The notes under the pieces are model-generated. The model was not told the DNA's origin. It saw nothing but the letters and a program-made list of their open reading frames with translations, and searched no databases. Positions 37,001-46,057 of a DNA stretch of 64,000 bases are shown here, piece after piece; position 1 is the first letter of the stretch; every line of letters begins with the position of its first letter. Made by a program: the position numbers and the translations under genes. This stretch comes from an uncultured Flavobacteriaceae bacterium. Its GTDB lineage: Bacteria > Bacteroidota > Bacteroidia > Flavobacteriales > Flavobacteriaceae. The stretch lies in the NCBI GenBank assembly GCA_947489085.1, contig CANLCJ010000002.1, forward strand, positions 140,217 through 204,216, in the 5' to 3' direction.

Positions 37001-37583
37001 CAATTCAGTATCAAAACCAGCCATTATCATGCTCGCTATCTTTTTAAGTCTTATTGGCGTGTTTGGAGGTATCGTTATAACAGGTAGCGCTTTTGTTATC
37101 ATGATGACCATGATGGGGATCATTTCTCTCGCAGGAATTGTTGTAAACAACGGTGTGGTGCTTCTGGATTACACCCAATTGTTAATCGATAGAAAAAAAG
37201 TACAGCTTAACATTGCCGAAGACGTCTATATACAGAAACCAGATTTAATAGAAGCCATAGTAAAAGGCGGTAAAGCGCGTTTACGCCCAGTACTCTTAAC
37301 CGCTATTACTACTATTTTAGGATTAATCCCCTTAGCTACAGGTTTAAACATTAACTTTTTTACATTATTTAGCGAATTTAACCCTCATATTTATGTTGGT
37401 GGAGATAATGTTATCTTTTGGGGACCTCTGGCATGGACGGTAATTTATGGTTTATTTATAGCCACTTTCCTGACATTAATCGTGGTTCCTATTTTATTCT
37501 ACCTCGTAACCTTATTTAAAATGTGGTTGTATAAAGATCGTGTAGCAACTACTGAAGCTCTAGCTACTTCTAAAGACAATTAG
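34080..37583 (+). CDS. RND-family efflux permease (AcrB-like, HAE group)
   Basis: 1167 residues, twelve TM segments in two halves with large periplasmic loops. The TM4 motif GLIMGLGMLVDNGIVVVENVYR carries the single relay aspartate typical of the HAE/multidrug group rather than the D/E pair of metal pumps. Last gene of the TetR operon. It is longer than AcrB because of a hydrophobic insert near 520-565. Substrates are unknown; a drug or toxic-metabolite role is likely. Confidence 0.92.
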   Translation: MAKTNKKVDKEFAWSSWAINNKTTMYVLIALILVLGTGAYFSMPRENFPEIKETKIYISSIYPGNTAEDIEKLITDPIEDKLKTVSNVVEITSTSQEDYSIVIVEFDENISVEAAKQKVKDEVDSETASEDWPTFNGAKVEPNVFDLSMSEEIPILNINISGDYPIDKLKAFGEYLEDEIESLQEIKQVDIRGAQEKEVEIAVDIYKMMAAQVSFDDIINTISRENLTMSAGNLITSGQRRTIRIIGEIEKPEELESFVVKSERGNAIYLRDVAVVTFKDEDKTTYAREFGHPVVMLDVKKRAGKNMVDAAEQIQKIKADAVANVFPPDLTVTIANDQSSKTIGQVDDLVNNIIFGILLVVTVLMFFLGFKNALFVGFAIPMSMFMSLMILNLLGYTMNTMILFGLIMGLGMLVDNGIVVVENVYRLMSEEGMSRIEAAKKGIGEIAYPIIISTATTVAAFIPLGLWPGVMGQFMIYFPITLSVVLGSSLFVAIFFNSVLVSQYMTIEDKEMPLKNIIKISAIVGGLGVLILIFGGTYRGLGTLMVATIVLLWAYRFFLRGWANGFQNKILPKWERFYERILRATLKGGKPIVITIITFVLLIIAFMGFGASVGSQRTKVEFFPDNTPNQIIVYIEYPEGTDIAKTNAITKDIEQRVYTVLNENTYMKGDFNFLTESAVSQVGEGAGNPQTDGGSAAEMPHRGKITATMREYKFRDGADSNVLLKKVQEALKGIYPGVAISVEKDAVGPPAGYPINIEIEGKDYGELIATAEKMKDFINTKNIQGIDALKIDVNKSKPSMKVQIDRKKAGELGVTAGQVGQQLRNSIFGAKAGIYKNDGEDYDIYVRFNKENRYNTSAIFNQKITFRDISTGQIKEVPVSAVAHQNNSSGFSAIKHKSVKRVVTLYSALAPGFTDAGAIVTKIQNEMKSFTEKPDDVKIDYTGQIEEQNKQMAFLMGAFFTGLGLIFFILIFQFNSVSKPAIIMLAIFLSLIGVFGGIVITGSAFVIMMTMMGIISLAGIVVNNGVVLLDYTQLLIDRKKVQLNIAEDVYIQKPDLIEAIVKGGKARLRPVLLTAITTILGLIPLATGLNINFFTLFSEFNPHIYVGGDNVIFWGPLAWTVIYGLFIATFLTLIVVPILFYLVTLFKMWLYKDRVATTEALATSKDN

Positions 37584-37603
37584 ATCTAATAGTTTTAAAA
37601 TAT

Positions 37604-37640
37604 CCAAAAAGAGTTGCCTTTTATGTGCAACTCTTTTTGG
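37604..37640 (+). terminator. Terminator of the RND efflux operon
   Basis: A perfect 14-bp stem (CCAAAAAGAGTTGC and its complement) with a 9-nt loop, 20 bp after the stop. Confidence 0.88.
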
Positions 37641-37645
37641 TATCA

Positions 37646-38573
37646 TTTTTTTAACACTACAGTTTTCATCCTAACAAGGAGGGACTAAGGGAGGTGTTAC
37701 TTATAATTTCAAAACAGAGAAATAACAGACCTCCAACACACCCCTTAATCCCCTCTTCCTAAAGGGGAAACGCATACCCTATATTATTATTAAACAACCC
37801 TCTTTTTTAACACTACAGTTTCCATCCTAACAAGGAGGGAGTAAGAGTGGTGCTTAAATAACTTTAAAAATAGACACATCAAAACGCAACAAACACTCCC
37901 CCTATTCCCCTCTTTCTAGAGGGGAACCGCATACGTTATCTTATTTTTAAACAACTCTATTTTTTAACGCTACAGTTTCCCTCCTAACAAGGAGGGAGTA
38001 AGGGAGGTGTTTAAATAACTCTTAAAAGAAATACTCTTAAAACATCAAAACACATCGTACACTCCCCTTACTCCCCTCTTTATAGAGGGGAAACGCACTC
38101 CCCTATATTATCATTAAACAACTCTCTTTTTTAACACTACAGTTTCCCTCCTAATAAGGAGGGATTAAGGGAGGTGTTAATAACAACTTCAAAACAGAGA
38201 AACAACAGACCCGCAACACACCCCTTACTCCCCTCTTCCTAGAGGGGAAAACGCATACACTATCTTATCCTTAAACAACTCTACTTTTTAACACTACAGT
38301 TTCCCTCCTAACAAGGAGGGAGTAAGGGTGGTGTTAATAACAACTTCAAAACAGAGAAACAACAGACCCGCAACACACCCCTTACTCCCCTCTTCCTAGA
38401 GGGGAAAACGCATACACTATCTTATCCTTAAACAACTCTACTTTTTAACACTACAGTTTCCCTCCTAATAAGGAGGGATTAAGGGAGGTGTTAGAATAAC
38501 TCTAAAACAGAAACACCCTTAAAACATCAAAACACATCATACACAACTTAGCTCCTCCTTTTTAGAGGGGGAA
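37646..38573. repeat. Palindromic tandem repeat array, left block (units 1-6)
   Basis: Six units begin (TAAC.CTACAG) at 37652, 37808, 37965, 38132, 38289 and 38446, with periods 156, 157, 167, 157 and 157 bp. Each unit has a left hairpin (CCCTCC..AA..GGAGGG), an outer strand AGTAAGGGAGGTGTT, a variable AT-rich middle of about 60 bp, then the inverted outer strand (AACACaCCCCTTACT) and a second hairpin (CCCCTCT..AGAGGGG). Every unit is therefore a nested palindrome. The right arm of unit 6 is degraded where it meets the DUF559 gene. No protein-coding potential. Confidence 0.93.
38173..38468 (+). repeat. Exact 139-bp duplication within the array (units 4 and 5)
   Basis: 38173-38311 and 38330-38468 are identical base for base at a 157-bp offset, while the other units differ at many positions. 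It marks a recent unit duplication. Confidence 0.9.
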
Positions 38574-38590
38574 TTCGAGCACCATGTATT

Positions 38591-38968
38591 TCAAATACTA
38601 TGACGATTTTCAAATTGGATAATATAATCTTCTATAGCTCTTAAAACATTGTCTATATCGTTCATAATTTGATAATCAGAAAATCGCAATACCTCTATCC
38701 CTAATTCATTCAATCGTTTTGTCTTCAGTTCATCTTTTTCGTAAACTTCCAATACCTCATGGGAATAACCATCACATTCTATAGCCAGTTTGAGCCTATT
38801 ACAAAAAAAATCAACAATATATTCATCAATGGGCTTTTGTCTATGAAAATCATAGCCATACATTTGATCTCTTCTCAAAAATGTCCACAGTTTAATTTCA
38901 GATTTTGTAGAATTATTTCGAAGTTGTCTTGCTAAAATTTTTAGTTTAGGATTATAGTAGATTTTCAT
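38591..38968 (-). CDS. DUF559 endonuclease-domain protein inside the repeat array
   Basis: 125 residues, the Vsr/very-short-patch-repair-like branch of PD-(D/E)XK nucleases. KSEIKLWTFLRR opens the domain. YIVDFFCNRLKLAIECDG gives the catalytic Asp and the downstream acids, and DELKTKRLNELGIEVLRFSD completes the DUF559 pattern. It is complete and intact. Palindromic units flank it on both sides, and its insertion opens a 613-bp gap between unit starts that are normally 156-169 bp apart. Similar single-gene associations suggest the enzyme acts on the repeats, but that is inference. Confidence 0.88.
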   Translation of the reverse strand: MKIYYNPKLKILARQLRNNSTKSEIKLWTFLRRDQMYGYDFHRQKPIDEYIVDFFCNRLKLAIECDGYSHEVLEVYEKDELKTKRLNELGIEVLRFSDYQIMNDIDNVLRAIEDYIIQFENRHSI

Positions 38969-39052
38969 TATTACTAATTAGATTAATTATATTAATTTAC
39001 TTTCAAAAATAAAAGAAAAAGATTTCAAATCATATAATCCAATACCAACTTT

Positions 39053-39740
39053 CTTTTTTAACAAACAGTTTTCCTCCTACGAGACGAGATTGTAAACAAT
39101 GCTATTTATAGCTTCACACACCCCTTACTCCCCTCTTCCTAGAGGGGAAACGCATACGCTTCCGCATCATTTAATATCCTCTTTTTTAACACCACAGTTT
39201 CCCTCCTAACAAGGAGGGACTAAGGGTGGTGTTCAAATAACGCTAAAATAGAAACACCCTTAAAACAATAAAACACATCACACACTCCCCTTAATCCCCT
39301 CTTCCTAGAGAGGAAACGCATTCCCTATATTATCATTAAACAACTCTATTTTTTTAACACTACAGTTTACCTCCTAACAAGGAGGGATTAAGGGAGGTTT
39401 TCAAATAACGCTAAAATAGAAACACCCTTAAAACAATAAAACACATCACACACTCCCCTTAATCCCCTCTTTCTAGAGGGGTAAACGCATTCCCTATATT
39501 ATCATTAAACAACTCTATTTTTTTAACACTATAGTTTCCCTCCTAATAAGGAGGGAGTAAGGGTGGTGTTAGAATAACTCTAAAACAGAAACACCTTTAA
39601 AACATCAAACACATCACACACTCCCCTTACTCCCCTCTTTATAGAGGGGAAACGCATTCCCTATATTATCATTAAACAACTCTACTTTTTAACGTTACAG
39701 TTTCCCTCCTAATAAGGAGGGAGTAAGGGAGGTGTCCGCA
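39053..39740. repeat. Palindromic tandem repeat array, right block (units 7-11)
   Basis: Unit starts are at 39059, 39187, 39355, 39524 and 39690. Unit 7 is shortened to 128 bp with a damaged left hairpin. Units 8-10 are of the 166-169 bp class, and unit 11 has only its left hairpin. The array ends about 110 bp before aspS. Confidence 0.92.
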
Positions 39741-39848
39741 AAAAGCATCATAAAGTCCTTCCTAAAATGAATAGCCTATAAATTCAATACAAAAATGACT
39801 TAGTAAACTCCCATAACTTATGTAAATTTGTGGCTCAATTTTTTTACA

Positions 39849-41603
39849 ATGTACAGAAGTCATAATTGCGGCGAATTAAGAGCTGCTCATATCAATACAG
39901 AAGTTACACTTTCAGGTTGGGTGCAACGCATCAAAGATTTAGGCGCCATTAATTGGGTCATTCTTAGAGACCGCTACGGTTTAACCCAACTGGTGTTTGA
40001 TCAAGAACGCTCTGAAGCAGCACTCTTAGAACGTTCTCAAAAATTAGGCAGAGAGTTTGTCATCCAAATTAAAGGAACGGTTATAGAGCGCGAATCTAAA
40101 AATAACGCCATGGCCACTGGAGACATTGAAATTTTAGTGTCTGAACTCACTATTCTTAACGAAGCTCAAACACCTCCTTTTACAATAGAAGACCAAACCG
40201 ATGGCGGCGAAGATTTAAGAATGAAATACCGCTATCTAGACATACGCCGTAACCCGGTTAAAGAAAGCCTTATTTTTAGACATAAAGTAACGCAAGAAGT
40301 TCGCAACTATTTATCTAAAGATGGGTTTATTGAAGTTGAAACGCCTTACCTCATCAAATCTACACCAGAAGGTGCTAGAGATTTCGTGGTCCCTTCTAGA
40401 ATGAATGAAGGACAGTTTTATGCCTTGCCACAATCGCCTCAAACCTTCAAACAACTATTGATGGTAGGCGGTATGGATAAGTATTTTCAAATTGTAAAAT
40501 GCTTTAGAGATGAAGATTTACGTGCCGATAGACAACCAGAGTTCACACAAATAGACTGTGAAATGGCATTTATCGAGCAAGAAGATATTCTAAATGCTTT
40601 TGAAGGTCTTACCCGCCACCTTTTAAAAGAAATAAATGGTGTAGAAATTGAAAAGTTTCCACGCATGCTTTACGACGATGCCATGCGTCTTTATGGTAAT
40701 GACAAACCAGATATTCGTTTTGGGATGGCATTTGGTGAATTAAATGCAGTCGCGCAACATAAAGACTTCAAAGTCTTTAATTCTGCCGAACTTGTTGTAG
40801 GTATCGCTGTGCCTGGTGGTAACACCTATACCCGAAAAGACATCGACAAACTTATTTCTTGGGTAAAACGCCCGCAAGTAGGGGCTTTAGGAATGGTGTA
40901 TTGCCGTTGCAACGAAGATGGTTCTTATAAATCTTCTGTAGACAAATTTTACAACCAAGACGATTTGGCAAAATGGGCAGACGTTACTGGCGCCAAACCA
41001 GGAGACCTTATTTGTGTACTTTCTGGAGACACGAATAAAGTGCGTGCACAGCTAAGTGCTTTACGTATGGAGCTGGCTGAGCGTTTAGAATTACGTAAAC
41101 CCGACGAATTTGCACCACTTTGGGTGATGGATTTCCCATTATTAGAATGGGACGAAGACACCGAACGTTACCATGCCATGCACCACCCATTTACAGCTCC
41201 AAAACCAGGGCAACTTGAATTATTAAAGACAGACCCAGGTGCTGTAAAAGCTAATGCTTACGATTTGGTACTTAATGGTAACGAAATAGGCGGTGGTTCT
41301 ATTAGAATACACGACAAAGCAACACAAGCCCTAATGTTCGATTATTTAGGCTTTACTCCAGAAGAAGCTAAAGCGCAATTTGGATTCCTTATGGATGCCT
41401 TTCAATACGGTGCACCACCACATGGTGGTTTGGCTTTTGGCTTAGACCGTTTGGTTGCCATTTTAGGCGGGCAAGAAACCATACGCGACTTTATCGCGTT
41501 CCCGAAAAACAACTCCGGACGCGATGTCATGATCGATGCGCCTGCGCCAATAGACGATGCGCAATTAGAGGAGTTAAGCTTAAAACTTAATGTAAAATCA
41601 TAA
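39849..41603 (+). CDS. aspS: Aspartate-tRNA ligase
   Basis: 584 residues, class II synthetase. Anticodon-binding OB fold (about 1-110), motif 2 [18 protein letters not shown], a GAD insertion domain in the middle, and motif 3 [11 protein letters not shown]. Bacterial-type length. The start is the ATG giving [10 protein letters not shown], the usual N-terminus; the frame is open 21 bp further. It has its own terminator. Confidence 0.96.
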   Translation: MYRSHNCGELRAAHINTEVTLSGWVQRIKDLGAINWVILRDRYGLTQLVFDQERSEAALLERSQKLGREFVIQIKGTVIERESKNNAMATGDIEILVSELTILNEAQTPPFTIEDQTDGGEDLRMKYRYLDIRRNPVKESLIFRHKVTQEVRNYLSKDGFIEVETPYLIKSTPEGARDFVVPSRMNEGQFYALPQSPQTFKQLLMVGGMDKYFQIVKCFRDEDLRADRQPEFTQIDCEMAFIEQEDILNAFEGLTRHLLKEINGVEIEKFPRMLYDDAMRLYGNDKPDIRFGMAFGELNAVAQHKDFKVFNSAELVVGIAVPGGNTYTRKDIDKLISWVKRPQVGALGMVYCRCNEDGSYKSSVDKFYNQDDLAKWADVTGAKPGDLICVLSGDTNKVRAQLSALRMELAERLELRKPDEFAPLWVMDFPLLEWDEDTERYHAMHHPFTAPKPGQLELLKTDPGAVKANAYDLVLNGNEIGGGSIRIHDKATQALMFDYLGFTPEEAKAQFGFLMDAFQYGAPPHGGLAFGLDRLVAILGGQETIRDFIAFPKNNSGRDVMIDAPAPIDDAQLEELSLKLNVKS

Positions 41604-41608
41604 ATCAA

Positions 41609-41636
41609 AAAAAATCCTGCTCGCGCGGGATTTTTT
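41609..41636 (+). terminator. Terminator of aspS
   Basis: An AAAATCCTGC stem pairs with GCGGGATTTT (one G-U) around TCGC and is followed by T6. Confidence 0.88.
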
Positions 41637-41697
41637 ATTAATTTTATAAAAGCACCGATGTCTTATTCTAGCCTTATTCTAAAACCCAAGAACACAC

Positions 41698-43479
41698 ATG
41701 AGTTTTAAAGGTGTTTTACGCAATTTTTTAATTTGGAAATACAAACATATTTCCGAACAACAGTTTATATACATACTTAGTATTCTTGTGGGCTTTTTAG
41801 CAGGAATAGGTACTGTTATTCTAAAAAACTTAACCCACTCCATACGCTACTTTTTTAACCTTTACATCTTTAAAGACTATCAAAATTCATTATACTTCAT
41901 ACTCCCTATTATCGGATTGTTATTGGTCTACATTATAAAGCAAACCTTTTTAAAAAAACATATTGGGCACGGCATTTCTACAACACTACATGCTGTTTCC
42001 AAACTTAATGGCATTATACCCCGTTACAACATTTACGCTGCCCTAATTACCGCGCCTTTAACTGTAGGCTTTGGGGGTTCTGTAGGGTTACAAGGGCCTG
42101 CTGTGAGTGTAGGAGCTGCGCTAGGTTCTAACGCTGCACGTTTATTTCATATGAACACCAAAACGCGCCTGTTACTTATTGCTTGTGCTGCTACTGGTGC
42201 TATGGCTTCTATGTTTAAAGCCCCTATAGCAGCCATTGTATTTGCCATAGAAATATTTAGTTTAGACATTGCCTTTGGGGCATTAATTCCTCTCCTACTC
42301 GCTTCTGTTGCTGCAATACTAACGTCTTATTTCTTTCTTGGCACAGATGTCTTACTCCGTTTTAAATTAACAGATACCTTTCAAATAGAAGATATAGGTT
42401 TCTATGCCCTACTTGCTGTAGCGACTGGTTTTATATCTGTATACTACTCTAAAGTATTCTTTGGAATTACCAACTATTTTAAAACATTTAACAGCAGGGC
42501 CAAACGCCTATTAATAGGGGGACTTGCTATCGGTACCATGCTCTATATTGTCCCTCCCCTATATGGTGAAGGGTATGGTATCATGAACAATTTGCTTAAA
42601 GGAGACCATATCGCTGCTATAGGGCGTACACCTTTCGATTTAGATTTAGAGAATATTTGGATTGTTATAGGACTTTTATTGGGCATTACAGTTTTTAAAG
42701 CCATTGCAATGACCACAACTTTTGGTGCTGGTGGCGTAGGCGGTGTATTTATTCCAACCCTTGTAATGGGAAGTGCCTTAGGTAATGCCTTTGCTAAAAT
42801 TATTAACCATATGGGACTGCATTTTCAAGTCTCAGAATCTAATTTTACGTTAATTGGGATGACAGGGCTAATGGCAGGTGTTTTACATGCCCCATTAACC
42901 GCCATTTTCTTAATTGCAGAAATAACAGGAGGCTACGAACTGTTTGTGCCTTTAATGCTAGTATCGGCCATATCCTTTGCTATTACCAAATATTATGTTC
43001 CGCACTCTATTTATACCTTAAAATTGGCCAAACGTGGTGAACTTATTACTTACGATAAGGATAAAAACGTGCTTATGATGTTAGAAATAGATAAGGTTAT
43101 CGAAACTAATTTCGTCATTCTAAACCCCGAAATGAAGCTAGGGGACGTTTTAAAAAATGCTGTAGCCAAATCGTCTAGAAATCATTTTCCTGTAGTTAAC
43201 GCAACTAATGAATTTTTAGGCGTACTACGCCTAGACGACATAAGACACCTTATGTTTAATACAGAACTTTACGATAAAGTAGACGTAGAAAGCTTAATGA
43301 ATGCTAGCGCGGGGCTTATTACATATGAAAAAGATACCATGAGCACTATAATGGATAAGTTTAAAACCAGTGGGGCTTGGAATTTGCCTGTTATAAAAAA
43401 CGGCAAATATTATGGCTACATCTCTAAATCGAAATTACTAACGGCCTACAGACGCCAATTGATTAACGTGACACACTAA
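41698..43479 (+). CDS. ClC-family chloride channel/transporter with CBS pair
   Basis: 593 residues. A ClC membrane domain (about 20-440) is followed by two CBS domains (about 455-590). GAGGVGGVFIP matches the second selectivity motif, and GHGIS stands where E. coli ClC-ec1 has GSGIP. In the G-x-x-G-x-E-G-P motif the gating glutamate is replaced by Gln132 (GSVGLQGPAV; codon CAA at 42091-42093). In ClC-ec1 the E-to-Q change abolishes proton coupling, so this protein may be a channel or uncoupled carrier. Followed 9 bp later by a small membrane protein gene. Confidence 0.9.
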   Translation: MSFKGVLRNFLIWKYKHISEQQFIYILSILVGFLAGIGTVILKNLTHSIRYFFNLYIFKDYQNSLYFILPIIGLLLVYIIKQTFLKKHIGHGISTTLHAVSKLNGIIPRYNIYAALITAPLTVGFGGSVGLQGPAVSVGAALGSNAARLFHMNTKTRLLLIACAATGAMASMFKAPIAAIVFAIEIFSLDIAFGALIPLLLASVAAILTSYFFLGTDVLLRFKLTDTFQIEDIGFYALLAVATGFISVYYSKVFFGITNYFKTFNSRAKRLLIGGLAIGTMLYIVPPLYGEGYGIMNNLLKGDHIAAIGRTPFDLDLENIWIVIGLLLGITVFKAIAMTTTFGAGGVGGVFIPTLVMGSALGNAFAKIINHMGLHFQVSESNFTLIGMTGLMAGVLHAPLTAIFLIAEITGGYELFVPLMLVSAISFAITKYYVPHSIYTLKLAKRGELITYDKDKNVLMMLEIDKVIETNFVILNPEMKLGDVLKNAVAKSSRNHFPVVNATNEFLGVLRLDDIRHLMFNTELYDKVDVESLMNASAGLITYEKDTMSTIMDKFKTSGAWNLPVIKNGKYYGYISKSKLLTAYRRQLINVTH

Positions 43480-43488
43480 GTATTAATT

Positions 43489-43725
43489 ATGAAATATGTT
43501 GCCTTACTATTATTCCTAATATCTGGAGGTTTAATTACCTATGGTTATTTAACTCCCTCTAACGATGCTCAAAAATTTATTGGATCGGGTGTTGCCGTAC
43601 TTTTTTTACTCGCATTTCCTTTTTTTACATATTACCGTTGGAAGGATAAAGACATTAAAGACTACATGCTTACCAAAGAGAATTTAGATAAGATGAGAGC
43701 GAAAGGAAAAGACAAAACTCTTTGA
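43489..43725 (+). CDS. Small two-TM membrane protein
   Basis: 78 residues with two hydrophobic segments (about 3-20 and 30-47) and a charged C-terminal tail (KDKDIKDYMLTKENLDKMRAKGK). Starts 9 bp after the ClC stop, so it is likely co-transcribed. No family recognised. Confidence 0.7.
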   Translation: MKYVALLLFLISGGLITYGYLTPSNDAQKFIGSGVAVLFLLAFPFFTYYRWKDKDIKDYMLTKENLDKMRAKGKDKTL

Positions 43726-43777
43726 TCTTCTTATATGTTACAAGTTTCCCGAAATACAAAACTCAAAGAAGACTCGC

Positions 43778-44227
43778 TTAATTTAAATTGCGCTTCTGTA
43801 TAAAGAAGCGTTTTAATAATTCACTAGCTTCCTCTGCTAAAACACCGCCTTTTAAGGTCGTTTTAGGGTGTAATTTTGTTTGCAATGCAATACAACCCCG
43901 TTCTAGGTCGCGAGCGCCGTAAACAATATGAGATATTTGGCTCCAATACAAAGCCCCTGCGCACATTTGGCAAGGCTCTAAAGTAACATATAAGGTGCAT
44001 TTTTTTAAATACTTCCCTCCCAAATAGTTTGCCGCTGCCGTTATCGCTTGCATCTCGGCATGTGCAGTAACATCGGTTAAGGTTTCGGTAAGGTTATGGC
44101 CTCTTGCTATAATGGTATTATCGACTACAATAACTGCGCCTACAGGAATTTCACCTTTTTCAAAAGCTATTTCTGCCTCTTGCAAGGCTTTTTTCATAAA
44201 ATAAGTATCATCAAAAGGTTGTATCAT
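43778..44227 (-). CDS. tadA: tRNA adenosine(34) deaminase / nucleoside deaminase
   Basis: 149 residues, zinc-dependent deaminase. The HAE motif with the proton-shuttling Glu (HAEMQAI) and PCQMC provide the zinc ligands; the family makes inosine at the wobble position of tRNA. Divergent from dxs, with its ATG only 5 bp after a -7 box, so the transcript is probably leaderless. Confidence 0.92.
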   Translation of the reverse strand: MIQPFDDTYFMKKALQEAEIAFEKGEIPVGAVIVVDNTIIARGHNLTETLTDVTAHAEMQAITAAANYLGGKYLKKCTLYVTLEPCQMCAGALYWSQISHIVYGARDLERGCIALQTKLHPKTTLKGGVLAEEASELLKRFFIQKRNLN

Positions 44228-44232
44228 AATAA

Positions 44233-44262
44233 CAAAAATACGATTTCATTCTCGTATTTTTG
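44233..44262. promoter_or_regulatory. Divergent pair of -7 boxes for tadA and dxs
   Basis: TATTTTTG occurs on the minus strand (44240-44233, 5 bp before the tadA ATG) and on the plus strand (44255-44262, 4 bp before the dxs GTG). Both match TAnnTTTG exactly. Initiation would fall at or within a few bases of the start codons. Confidence 0.75.
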
Positions 44263-44266
44263 CACT

Positions 44267-46021
44267 GTGCAACATTCGCTTTTAAATACCATAAATTCGC
44301 CAGAAGATCTTCGGCTTTTAGCTCCAAAAGACTTAACGCAACTTGCGCAAGAATTGCGCGAATTTATTATTACAATTGTAGCGACCAAAGAAGGACATTT
44401 GGGGGCTAGTTTAGGTGTGATAGAGTTGACGATTGCACTACATTACGTTTATAACACCCCTGTAGACCAATTACTCTGGGACGTAGGGCACCAGGCCTAT
44501 GGTCATAAAATCTTAACAGGCCGTCGTGATGTGTTTCATACCAACAGGCAATTGGGCGGTATTAGTGGTTTCCCTAAACGTAGTGAAAGTGCTTATGACA
44601 CGTTCGGCGTTGGCCATTCTTCCACATCGATTTCTGCAGCTTTAGGTATGGCTATTGCGTCGCAACTTAAAGGCGAAGACAAACACCATATTGCCGTTAT
44701 TGGCGATGCTTCTATTGCGAGCGGTATGGCTTTCGAAGGTTTAAACCATGCGGGAGTTTCCCCTGCTAATCTCTTAATTATTTTAAACGATAATGCTATT
44801 GGTATAGACCCTAGTGTTGGAGCTTTAAAACAATACCTAACTAACGTTAAAAAAGGCACACAGCGCCGAAATAATATTATTGAGGCTTTAAATATCGACT
44901 ACTCTGGTCCTGTAGACGGTCATGATTTTACAGCTTTAATTTCAGAATTAAAACGTCTTAAAGCTGTTAAAGGGCCTAAACTCCTACATGTGATTACTAC
45001 CAAAGGTAAGGGCTTAAAACAAGCAGAAGCAGACCAAGTAAAATACCATGCGCCTGGAAAATTCGATGCTAAAACAGGGGAACTGCCTTACAGCCCTCCT
45101 AAAGTACAACCGCCAAAATACCAAGATGTTTTTGGACATACTATTGTGGAATTGGCTAATGCTAATAAAAACATTGTAGGCATTACGCCTGCTATGCCTA
45201 CAGGAAGTTCGCTTAAATTTATGATGGAAGCCCTTCCTGAACGGGCTTTCGACGTTGGTATTGCCGAGCAGCATGCCGTAACACTAGCCGCTGGTATGGC
45301 CACACAAGGGCTGATCCCTTTTTGCACCATTTATTCTACCTTTATACAACGGGCTTACGATCAAATTATTCATGACGTTGCCCTACAAAACCTTCCTGTG
45401 GTGTTTTGTTTAGACCGCGCTGGTTTAGTTGGAGAAGATGGCGCTACACACCATGGTGTTTTCGATTTAAGTTATCTACGCTGCATTCCTAACCTTATTA
45501 TTTTTGCGCCCCGTAACGAAATTGAGTTGCGCAATATTATGTATACCGCACAACTTGGTCTAGAACATCCTATAGCGATTCGCTATCCTAGAGGTCGAGG
45601 TGTTACCATAGATTGGCAACAACCTTTTAATGCAATAGACATAGGTACAGCAGAACGACTAAAACAAGGAGATGCCATCGCCGTACTTAGTATTGGTACT
45701 ATAGCTAAAAATGTCACTGCTGCAATTACAGATCTAAAGGTATCGCATTACGACATGCGCTTTGTGAAACCTTTAGACGAGGCGTTATTGCATCGTATTT
45801 TTAAAACCCATTATAATATTGTCACTGTAGAAGACAACGCTTTATCTGGTGGTTTTGGATCGGTTATTTTAGAATTTGCAGCACGTCATCATTATAAAAA
45901 CAAAATAGAAGTCTTAGGCATTCCAGATAACTTTATAGAACACGGCCGTGTTGATGAATTACAAACATTAGTGGGATTAGATGTTAAATGTATACGACAT
46001 TTACTAATGAAACTTATATAA
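44267..46021 (+). CDS. dxs: 1-deoxy-D-xylulose-5-phosphate synthase
   Basis: 584 residues, thiamine diphosphate enzyme making DXP for the MEP isoprenoid pathway. GHQAYGHKILTGR, the ThDP motif beginning GDASIASGMAFEG, ILNDNAIGI, and the catalytic EQHAV region are visible. The frame is open for 57 codons upstream, but that stretch lies antisense to tadA and lacks family similarity. The GTG at 44267 (VQHSLLNTINSPEDLRLL) is the only sensible start near the promoter. It feeds the prenyl synthase at 29.8 kb. Confidence 0.93.
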   Translation: MQHSLLNTINSPEDLRLLAPKDLTQLAQELREFIITIVATKEGHLGASLGVIELTIALHYVYNTPVDQLLWDVGHQAYGHKILTGRRDVFHTNRQLGGISGFPKRSESAYDTFGVGHSSTSISAALGMAIASQLKGEDKHHIAVIGDASIASGMAFEGLNHAGVSPANLLIILNDNAIGIDPSVGALKQYLTNVKKGTQRRNNIIEALNIDYSGPVDGHDFTALISELKRLKAVKGPKLLHVITTKGKGLKQAEADQVKYHAPGKFDAKTGELPYSPPKVQPPKYQDVFGHTIVELANANKNIVGITPAMPTGSSLKFMMEALPERAFDVGIAEQHAVTLAAGMATQGLIPFCTIYSTFIQRAYDQIIHDVALQNLPVVFCLDRAGLVGEDGATHHGVFDLSYLRCIPNLIIFAPRNEIELRNIMYTAQLGLEHPIAIRYPRGRGVTIDWQQPFNAIDIGTAERLKQGDAIAVLSIGTIAKNVTAAITDLKVSHYDMRFVKPLDEALLHRIFKTHYNIVTVEDNALSGGFGSVILEFAARHHYKNKIEVLGIPDNFIEHGRVDELQTLVGLDVKCIRHLLMKLI

Positions 46022-46057
46022 TGCTAATTTTGTAAAACTTGAGTTGATTTTAACACG

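Noticed and set aside
37646..39740. CRISPR array
   Set aside because: Units are 156-169 bp, internally palindromic and similar throughout; there are no short repeats with unique spacers and no cas genes.
44096..44266. N-terminal extension of Dxs
   Set aside because: In frame, but antisense to tadA, and it lies upstream of the dxs -7 box, so it would not be transcribed.
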